36,275 nucleotides of DNA from an uncultured Lachnospiraceae bacterium (lineage in GTDB: Bacteria; Bacillota; Clostridia; Lachnospirales; Lachnospiraceae), in NCBI GenBank assembly GCA_902476265.1, contig CABSCP010000044.1:1-36275 (forward strand), read 5' to 3'. Numbering within the stretch: position 1 is the first letter of the stretch; each line of letters opens with the position of its first letter. This document shows positions 30,618-36,275 of this stretch, piece by piece. The notes beneath the pieces are model-generated. The model saw nothing but the letters and a program-made list of their open reading frames with translations. It had not been told where the DNA came from and searched no databases. The position numbers were made by a program, and so were the translations under genes.

Positions 30618-33491
30618 ATGGAAAAAATAACCAAATTTTCAACCTATATCCTATTTTTTCTGTTTCTGTTATTCACCCCTGTAACGGTCAGAGCGGAAGC
30701 GGAAACGGAAACGGTCAGAGTGGGGTATTTTGACTATGAAGGATTCCTGGAGCTGGAGTCAAACGGAAATTATTATGGATATGGATACGAATATCTGGAT
30801 GAAATATCTTCCTATACCGGCTGGAAATATGAATTTATTTATGGTACCTGGGAAGAATGCCTGGAAAGGCTTGCGGATGGGAAAATCGATCTTCTCTGCA
30901 CGGCACAGTATAGTGAAGAGCGGGAAAAGCTGTATGATTACTGCAAATATGAGGTAGGCACCGAATACGCCATGCTCATGGTGACAGAAGAAAATGACAG
31001 TGTTTTTTATAATGATTATGCCTCTTTTGACGGTCTGAAGGTGGGCTTTATGGAGAAAAGCTACCAGAATGATCTGTTCGAACAATATGCCCGGGAGCAC
31101 TGCTTTTCCTATGAGCCCGTCTGGTTTGCCTCTTCCGGGGAAATGAGCGCCGCCATGGAAAAAGGGGAGATTGATGCGCTGGTTACCGGAAGCCTTCAAA
31201 AGACCTATCACGAAAAAGCGGTGGCAAAGTTTTCCCCTCAGCCGTTTTATTTTATTACCACGAAAGGAAATACGGAACTGATCAAAAATCTGGATCAGGC
31301 CATGGAAGAGATCCAGACTTCGGTGGTGGATTACAATCAGAAGCTCTACAGCAAGTATTATGGGGAGACTTCTTTTACACGGCTGGCATTTACCAGAGAG
31401 GAAGCTAATTATATCCGCAGGAATCCCGTGCTGAAGGTGGCCTATAATTACGATATGCATCCGGTGGAGTATGAGGAGGAAGAGAACGGGGAATTTTGCG
31501 GGATCAACGCCGGAATCCTGAATTTGATTTCCGAACGGAGCGGCATCCGTTTTGAAGGGGTTCCTTACAGGAGAGAGTCGGAAGCGCTGCAGATGCTTCT
31601 GGATCATGAGGTGGACTTGATCTGCAGCTATCCGGAGACATATATGCAGGACAAACGGGAGTATGGCCTCGTTTTTACCAAACCCTATTTTTCTGTGCCG
31701 TTCACCCTTTCCGTGGTAAACGGAATGTCTCCGGATGAGGTGCGAACGATTGCGGTGCCGGAAAACAACCAGTTAGTGATCCGGTATACACAGGAGCTTT
31801 ACCCGGACAAAAAGGTGGTGGCATTTCAAAATACGGAAGCCTGTCTGAATGCTGTTTACAGAGAAAATGCGGATGCGGTTTTTGAAAATGTTTATGTGCT
31901 GGATCAATATGACCATAATAAGCGGTATACTTTTATGGAACCTGTGGAATCTGAGCGTAAAACGATTCCGGTCTGTATGGTTTTAAGAGACGATCAGGAT
32001 CCGGCGCTGCGTTCGCTTTTGAATAAACTGATCACCCGCCTTGAAACCGGACAGGTGAATGATGTGGTGATACAAAACACCATGGAGGGCCCCAGCTTAA
32101 AGCTGAATACGGTCTGGAAAAGGTTCCTGTTTCCTGTGGTGGGAACGGCATTTTTCATTATTTTCCTGATTGTTCTGCGCTCTAAAAGGCAGATAGAAAA
32201 GTATGCCTTTGTGGATCCCCTCACCGGACATGACAACAGGACGCGGTTTTTGCTTTCGGCGGAACGGCTGTTGAAGAACAGGGGATATCAGGGACATACC
32301 GTGGTGAGTCTGGATATAGACAAATTTAAACTGATCAATGACATGCACGGTTATGAAACCGGCAATCGGATTTTAAAGGAAATTTCGAATCGGCTTGGGC
32401 AGGAGCTGGGGAACGGCGAACTGTTCTGCCGGGAGTCGGGAGATCATTTTCTGCTTCTGTTAAGAGACGGGGAAGAAAATCCCATAGCCCGGCGGCTTCC
32501 GGCGCTGATCAGGAGTCTGTCGGGTCTGCCGGCCAGCAGAAAGGAAGAGTTTTGGTTTACCATCAGCTGCGGGGCATATCGTTTCCAGCAGGGAGACGAT
32601 GATATCCACCGGGCCATCGGATGGGCCAGCCTGGCCCGTGAAAAGTCCAAAAAGCACAGGTCGGATTGGATTACCTTTTATGATGATTCCATGAGGAAGG
32701 AAGCCACCAGAGAACGGGAAATTGAAAATCAGATGGAAAGTGCGCTGGCGGGAGGGGAGTTTGAAGTCTATTACCAGCCAAAGCTGAGGCTTGTAGATGA
32801 AGTCACCGTAGGAGCGGAAGCGCTGGTACGCTGGAAAAAGAAGAGTGGGGAGATGATATTTCCGGATGTCTTTATTCCGGTTTTTGAGAGCAATGGCTTT
32901 ATCATACAGTTGGATCTATATGTATTTGAACAGGTGTGCCGCCAGCTCCGCCGCTGGATTGACGGAGGAATTGAGCCATGTCCGATTTCTGTAAACCTTT
33001 CCAGAATGCATTTGTCCAACCGGGAATTTTACCGGCAGTATCTGGAGATTATGAATCGGTATGATATACTGCCCAAATACATAGAAATCGAGCTGACGGA
33101 GAGCATTATTTTTGAAAACCGTTCCCAGATTGTGACGCTGCTCAATCAGTTTAAACTGGCCGGACTGATGGTTTCCATAGATGATTTCGGCTCCGGTTAT
33201 TCCTCTTTGAATATCATGAAGGACCTGCAGTTTGACTATCTGAAGCTGGACAAGGAATTTTTCAATACGGCAGCGGATACAAAGAGAGGCAAGAATGTGA
33301 TCAGAAGCATGATTTATATGGCGGATCAGCTGAATATGGATGTGGTGGCAGAGGGCGTGGAGACACGGGAACAGGTGGAATTTTTAAAATCAATCCACTG
33401 CGGCCTCGTACAGGGGTATTATTACTCCAGGCCGGTTCCGGTGGATCAGTTTCAGGAGTTTCTTCTTCAATCCAGGGAAAAAGAGGTTTAA
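30618..33491 (+). CDS. Membrane c-di-GMP phosphodiesterase: two periplasmic-binding domains + degenerate GGDEF + EAL
   Basis: 957 residues, ATG start with GGAGGTG. A signal sequence (1-27) is followed by two tandem bacterial extracellular solute-binding family 3 domains (about 32-255 and 265-495), typical of amino-acid sensors. A transmembrane helix lies at about 502-523, then a GGDEF domain whose signature is SGDHF (607-611), so cyclase activity is probably lost. The EAL domain has EAL at 734-736, SVNLSR, IEIELTES, DDFGSGYSS, KLDKEF, AEGVET and QGYYYSRP, all needed for phosphodiesterase activity. Expected role: hydrolyse c-di-GMP in response to an external ligand. It sits between comEC and holA with its own promoter. 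Confidence 0.93.
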   Translation: MEKITKFSTYILFFLFLLFTPVTVRAEAETETVRVGYFDYEGFLELESNGNYYGYGYEYLDEISSYTGWKYEFIYGTWEECLERLADGKIDLLCTAQYSEEREKLYDYCKYEVGTEYAMLMVTEENDSVFYNDYASFDGLKVGFMEKSYQNDLFEQYAREHCFSYEPVWFASSGEMSAAMEKGEIDALVTGSLQKTYHEKAVAKFSPQPFYFITTKGNTELIKNLDQAMEEIQTSVVDYNQKLYSKYYGETSFTRLAFTREEANYIRRNPVLKVAYNYDMHPVEYEEEENGEFCGINAGILNLISERSGIRFEGVPYRRESEALQMLLDHEVDLICSYPETYMQDKREYGLVFTKPYFSVPFTLSVVNGMSPDEVRTIAVPENNQLVIRYTQELYPDKKVVAFQNTEACLNAVYRENADAVFENVYVLDQYDHNKRYTFMEPVESERKTIPVCMVLRDDQDPALRSLLNKLITRLETGQVNDVVIQNTMEGPSLKLNTVWKRFLFPVVGTAFFIIFLIVLRSKRQIEKYAFVDPLTGHDNRTRFLLSAERLLKNRGYQGHTVVSLDIDKFKLINDMHGYETGNRILKEISNRLGQELGNGELFCRESGDHFLLLLRDGEENPIARRLPALIRSLSGLPASRKEEFWFTISCGAYRFQQGDDDIHRAIGWASLAREKSKKHRSDWITFYDDSMRKEATREREIENQMESALAGGEFEVYYQPKLRLVDEVTVGAEALVRWKKKSGEMIFPDVFIPVFESNGFIIQLDLYVFEQVCRQLRRWIDGGIEPCPISVNLSRMHLSNREFYRQYLEIMNRYDILPKYIEIELTESIIFENRSQIVTLLNQFKLAGLMVSIDDFGSGYSSLNIMKDLQFDYLKLDKEFFNTAADTKRGKNVIRSMIYMADQLNMDVVAEGVETREQVEFLKSIHCGLVQGYYYSRPVPVDQFQEFLLQSREKEV

Positions 33492-33602
33492 AAGGAACGG
33501 GGGATGCAGGGATGTATCCCCTGTCTTTGTCTGAAAATGTCTGGCGCGCAGGATGTAGTTGTGTTATCATAAAAAAGCAGCCGGACAGAGGAGGTAAGAC
33601 TT

Positions 33603-34598
33603 TTGCAGCAATTGTTGGACGATATAAAAAAAGGGACTTTTAAGCAGGTTTATTTATTATATGGGGAAGAGACTTATCTGCGACTGCAGTACAGGGATAA
33701 GCTCAAAGCAGCCCTGGTTCCCCCTGAGGATACCATGAATTATCATTATTTTGAGGGAAAGAATACCAACCCTCTGGAGCTGATCGATCTGGCGGAAACC
33801 ATGCCGTTTTTTGCGGAACGCAGGGTGATTTTTGTGGAGAACAGCGGATTTTTTAAAAAGGCTTCGGACCAGCTGGCGGAATACGTACGAGGCCTTCCGG
33901 CTGCTGCATTTCTGGTTTTTGTGGAGACCGAGGTGGATAAGCGGGGTAAAATGTTCAAAGCGGTGAAGGACGCGGGGCGCGTGGTGGAGTTTGCCACACA
34001 AAATGATGCCACCTTAAAAAAATGGATTCTTGTCCTCATCAAAAAAGAAGGGAAAAAGATTGCGGAACCCACCCTGAATTATTTTTTACAAAAAACCGGA
34101 ACCGATATGGAAAATATCAGCCGGGAAATAGAAAAGGTATTTTGCTATACGCTGGAGCGTGAGGTGATTACGGAAGAAGATATCGATGCCGTATGTACCA
34201 GGCAGATTAATAATCAGATTTTTGATATGGTGGAAGCCATCGCGCTGCGGAAACAGAAGCAGGCGTTAAAGCTGTATTACGATCTTCTTTCGCTGAAGGA
34301 ACCGCCCATGCGCATCCTGTTTTTGGTGGGCAGGCAGTTTAATCTTCTGATGCAGGTGAAGGAGCTGAAAAAAAAAGGCTATGATGACAGAAAGATTGGG
34401 GAAAAGACAGGACTGCACGGTTTTATTGTAAAAAAATATACATCTCAGGCATCCCGGTTTTCCATGGAGGAGCTGAAAGAAGCACTGGCCGCCTGCGTGG
34501 AAGCAGATGAAGCGGTAAAGACAGGAAAGATGAATGATGTAATGAGCGTGGAACTGCTCATTATCCGATATAGCAGCGAAAAGGAAGGTGTGAAATAA
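33603..34598 (+). CDS. holA: DNA polymerase III subunit delta
   Basis: 331 residues with a TTG start seven bases after GAGGAGGT. N-terminal MQQLLDDIKKGTFKQVYLLYGEETYL is the usual HolA opening. DLAETMPFFAERRVIFVENSGFFKK, KWILVLIKKEGKKI and the C-terminal helical clamp-loader region (IFDMVEAIALRKQKQALKLYYDLL, PPMRILFLVGRQFNLLMQVKEL) agree with family members, and the length is normal. It is the delta subunit of the clamp loader that opens the sliding clamp. In many Firmicutes it lies directly after comEC; here the c-di-GMP gene is in between. A weak hairpin (33500-33521) and an extended -10 TGTTATCAT (33562-33570) precede it. Confidence 0.95.
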   Translation: MQQLLDDIKKGTFKQVYLLYGEETYLRLQYRDKLKAALVPPEDTMNYHYFEGKNTNPLELIDLAETMPFFAERRVIFVENSGFFKKASDQLAEYVRGLPAAAFLVFVETEVDKRGKMFKAVKDAGRVVEFATQNDATLKKWILVLIKKEGKKIAEPTLNYFLQKTGTDMENISREIEKVFCYTLEREVITEEDIDAVCTRQINNQIFDMVEAIALRKQKQALKLYYDLLSLKEPPMRILFLVGRQFNLLMQVKELKKKGYDDRKIGEKTGLHGFIVKKYTSQASRFSMEELKEALAACVEADEAVKTGKMNDVMSVELLIIRYSSEKEGVK

Positions 34599-35116
34599 TG
34601 GGATATTTAATCTTTTTAATTGTGCTTATATGGGTGATTAAAACGGTTGCGGACCAGAATAAAGCGGCGGGGAATAAAAGAATCCCGCGCGGTACACAAC
34701 AATACACAAACCGGACGATACAAAAAGAAGAGGCCAGACCTGCGCTGTCCGAAAACATCCGGGACAAAGGCGGCAATATTTCTGACGGAACGCGCGACGT
34801 ACACAGATCTTCTCCCAAAAGCAGTGTTTCGGACGGCCCTGCAGAGAAAATGGAAGAGGACATTTCCACCACCGAATATCTGAGGCAGAAAGCGCTGGAG
34901 GATGAAAAGGAACACAGGGAAGAAGCGCGGCAGGAAGCCATGCGGTTAAACAGGGAAGCGGGAGGGCGGATGACCGCCCGGCGCTACATCGACGGAGACA
35001 GCATCCCAAAGGGGATGCATGTTGAAAAATGCAGGTATTGCGGCGCCGAGAATCTGATTGCAGATCATAAGAGAAAAGAAGAGTATACCTGCTATTTCTG
35101 CCGGGAAATTTTGTAA
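34598..35116 (+). CDS. Hypothetical protein: N-terminal membrane anchor, C-terminal zinc ribbon
   Basis: 172 residues. ATG overlaps the holA stop codon by one base (TAATG), so it is translationally coupled to holA. Residues 2-16 (GYLIFLIVLIWVIKT) are a short transmembrane anchor. A long polar, probably disordered and helical linker follows, rich in E, K and R (about 20-130). The C-terminus has CRYCGAENLIADHKRKEEYTCYFC, two CxxC knuckles that could bind one zinc. No family was recognised. The zinc ribbon suggests protein or nucleic-acid contact in the cytoplasm near the membrane. The coupling to holA gives no clear functional clue. Confidence 0.8.
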   Translation: MGYLIFLIVLIWVIKTVADQNKAAGNKRIPRGTQQYTNRTIQKEEARPALSENIRDKGGNISDGTRDVHRSSPKSSVSDGPAEKMEEDISTTEYLRQKALEDEKEHREEARQEAMRLNREAGGRMTARRYIDGDSIPKGMHVEKCRYCGAENLIADHKRKEEYTCYFCREIL

Positions 35117-35126
35117 AAGGGAAAGA

Positions 35127-35528
35127 TCACAGCCGTTTGATTTCCAGAGCGGAATAATGATCGTACTGCCGGAAGCCGAATTTTTCATAAAAAGGGATCG
35201 TGGCAGGATCAGAGGGCATGATTTTTACATATAACAGGTGTTGATATTTTTTTAAAAGCCGATTCATCAGTTCCGTTCCGATGTGATATTTCTGATAGGA
35301 GGGATTCACCAGAAGATAGTGGATGAAAGCGACGGTTTCTCCGTCGTCTAAAGCCCGTATCAGCCCTACCAGTACGCCGTCGTCCCAGGCGGAGATAACG
35401 GAAGTGGAATTGCGCATGGCTCTCGCCAGTTTTTCGGGATGTTTTCCGGATTCCCAGCCCACCGATAAGAACAGTTCTTCCAGCTGCGCCGGAGTGAATT
35501 CTTTTGTTTCACAATAGTTGATATTCAT
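35127..35528 (-). CDS. GNAT family N-acetyltransferase
   Basis: 133 residues, reverse strand, from ATG 35528 (MNINYCETKEFTPAQLEELF), with AAAGGAAA upstream; the frame extends further but without a site. GNAT features: ISAWDDGVLVGLIRALDDG, FIHYLLVNPSYQKYHIGTELMNRLL (acetyl-CoA loop Q-x-x-x-I-G) and IPFYEKFGFRQYD at the end. It resembles small housekeeping acetyltransferases of unknown substrate. A TATACT -10 preceded by TGT lies on the reverse strand (complement 35615-35620). It converges on the zinc-ribbon gene with 10 bp between stops and diverges from the T-box. Confidence 0.88.
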   Translation of the reverse strand: MNINYCETKEFTPAQLEELFLSVGWESGKHPEKLARAMRNSTSVISAWDDGVLVGLIRALDDGETVAFIHYLLVNPSYQKYHIGTELMNRLLKKYQHLLYVKIMPSDPATIPFYEKFGFRQYDHYSALEIKRL

Positions 35529-35652
35529 GAGTGATTTTCCTTTTTCATTATTTTGAACTTGGAAACCGCTTAAAGTGGACGCGGCTTTTCCAATGAAGAT
35601 AAAACTATTATTTAGTATAACACGCCCAGCATAAAAAGCTATCATTAAAATA

Positions 35653-35669
35653 AATCAATTAAATTGATT
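35653..35669. repeat. Perfect palindrome between the GNAT gene and the T-box
   Basis: AATCAATT (35653-35660), one central A, AATTGATT (35662-35669). AT-rich and upstream of two divergent promoters; possible operator, regulator unknown. Confidence 0.5.
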
Positions 35670-35680
35670 AAACTTACACC

Positions 35681-35709
35681 TTGTAGAGCCAAAAGACCTG
35701 TGTTAAGAT
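35681..35709 (+). promoter_or_regulatory. Promoter of the T-box leader
   Basis: TTGTAG (35681-35686), 17-bp spacer, TAAGAT (35704-35709); transcription is expected to start near 35716. Confidence 0.6.
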
Positions 35710-35715
35710 AAGGAA

Positions 35716-36047
35716 AATTGAATATTGCACAGGAAAAGCGTTGAAACGGAATAGTAGCTTTCCGACGGAAAACAGAGAACTGCCGGTTGGTGCGAGGCAG
35801 TCGTAAGACGGAAGGGGAACTGACCAGATGAGCAGCTGCCTGAAGGCTGATGGGACAAGGTAAAAGCAGTAGCGCCCGGACAGCTGCGTAGGAGCAGACG
35901 GAACTCCCGCCGTAGAAAGGGGAATGGCATGATTGTGCCGGTGAGCGCGCAGCGTGAGCTGTGAAATAGAGTGGTACCGCGTGAAGATTATTTGCGTCTC
36001 TATGAATTGTTACCCAAGAAGGGAACATTTCATAGAGACGTTTTTTT
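35716..36047 (+). promoter_or_regulatory. T-box riboswitch, leucine-type (specifier CUG)
   Basis: A complete leader. Stem I has the AGAGA bulge (35774-35778) and the apical motif GCCGGTTGGTGCGAGGC. Its specifier-loop 3' strand reads GGAACTGACC, giving codon CTG (35820-35822) followed by an unpaired A and the lower helix, as is usual. The T-box antiterminator sequence TGGTACCGCG is at 35972-35981; its UGGU pairs with a tRNA ending ACCA, consistent with the A discriminator of tRNA-Leu. It ends with the terminator at 35995-36047. Uncharged tRNA-Leu should allow read-through into a leucine-related gene, but none follows in the window. Confidence 0.88.
35995..36047 (+). terminator. T-box-controlled terminator
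   Basis: 12-bp perfect stem CGTCTCTATGAA (35995-36006) / TTCATAGAGACG (36029-36040), followed by seven T (36041-36047). Confidence 0.92.
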
Positions 36048-36085
36048 ATACAATAGGAAACAAAGTTTTCTATTGTATAAAAAAA
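36041..36085. repeat. 21-bp inverted repeat overlapping the T-box terminator tail
   Basis: Positions 36041-36061 are the inverted copy of 36065-36085 with one G-T pair and an AAA loop. The left arm begins with the T-box terminator's own T tract, the right arm ends in seven A. Confidence 0.8.
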
Positions 36086-36102
36086 CACGCTCCGCTGTAG
36101 AT

Positions 36103-36184
36103 GCGCACTCGCGCGAAAGGTAGATATTGCCTGTCGGCAATCGCGCTCGGCGCGAGTGTGCGCGTTTTAGCGCACACTTTTTTA
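36103..36184 (+). repeat. Nested GC-rich palindromes ending in an intrinsic terminator
   Basis: GCGCACTCGCGC (36103-36114) pairs with GCGCGAGTGTGCGC (36150-36163) with a 2-base bulge. Inside lie ATTGCC/GGCAAT (36125-36140) and TCGCGC/GCGCGA (36141-36155). The right arm re-pairs in AGTGTGCGC/GCGCACACT (36155-36163 with 36170-36178), followed by a T run to 36184, an intrinsic terminator on the + strand. Coding potential is nil. It looks like an intergenic repeat element. Confidence 0.7.
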
Positions 36185-36220
36185 TATTAAAGGAAAGTTC
36201 TTCAGTTGGAGAACCCTTGC

Positions 36221-36275
36221 AATCGAGTAGGGGAGATTTTATCTCCCCTCTCACACCACCGTACATGCCGTTCGG
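36221..36275 (-). mobile_element. 3' end of a group II intron (domain V part and domain VI)
   Basis: Read on the reverse strand, the window edge gives ATGTACGGTGGTGTGAGAGG, the 3' half of domain V and the V-VI linker. An 8-bp domain VI stem GGGGAGAT/ATCTCCCC (36230-36248, TTT loop) follows, then CTACTCGATT, which carries the candidate branch-point A and the 3' splice junction near 36221. The order and these sequence blocks are typical of bacterial group II introns. The intron body and its reverse transcriptase would lie to the right, outside the window. Confidence 0.75.

Noticed and set aside
36030..36266. Reverse-strand 78-codon ORF over the palindrome cluster
   Set aside because: It runs through terminators, inverted repeats and the intron end, with no ribosome binding site or recognisable protein.

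Overview
The window looks like a chromosomal segment from an anaerobic, spore-forming Clostridia of the Lachnospiraceae type. The support is strong AGGAGG-type ribosome binding sites, a SpoVAE-family protein, a DUF5721 protein, GerMN and DegV proteins, a T-box leader, and a C5 (glutamyl-tRNA) tetrapyrrole route. The genus cannot be fixed from the sequence alone.

Left part (1-7.2 kb): the start of a truncated gene (probably a PD-(D/E)XK nuclease/transposase-family protein), tRNA-Gly(CCC) and tRNA-Pro(AGG) with clear promoters, and a small XRE-type regulator preceded by nested inverted repeats. Then come a DUF3810 membrane metalloprotease-like protein, a lone spoVAE, DUF5721, degV, an orphan LytTR response regulator, a DUF1294 membrane protein and argG.

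Middle part (7.2-23.2 kb): arginine biosynthesis genes argG (reverse), argC and argJ-argB-argD (forward), with ArgR-like operator boxes at both forward arg promoters. The arg set is split by a 9-10 kb block with its own promoter and a structured leader. That block encodes an 861-residue fusion (CoA-disulfide/persulfide reductase-like flavoprotein + rhodanese + siroheme sulfite/nitrite reductase + two [4Fe-4S] clusters). A full siroheme pathway follows: hemA, precorrin-2 dehydrogenase/chelatase, hemC, cobA-hemD, hemB, hemL. No later haem genes (hemE, hemN and so on) are present, so the block reads as a self-contained 'siroheme enzyme plus its cofactor supply' unit. The argD operon continues into an orphan solute-binding protein.

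Right part (23.2-35.1 kb): a DMT-type transporter, then comEA, an OmpR-type response regulator, a histidine kinase, a GerMN lipoprotein, comEC, a periplasmic-binding/degenerate-GGDEF/EAL protein and holA. The regulator and kinase genes are separated by a tandem palindromic element whose two copies differ by a compensatory base-pair change. The regulator-kinase-GerMN lipoprotein order recalls MtrA-MtrB-LpqB of actinobacteria.

Right edge (35.1-36.3 kb): a GNAT gene (reverse), then a complete T-box riboswitch (specifier read as CUG, leucine) that is not followed by a gene in the window. Instead there are a 21-bp inverted repeat, GC-rich nested palindromes, an intrinsic terminator, and the 3' end of a group II intron lying on the opposite strand.
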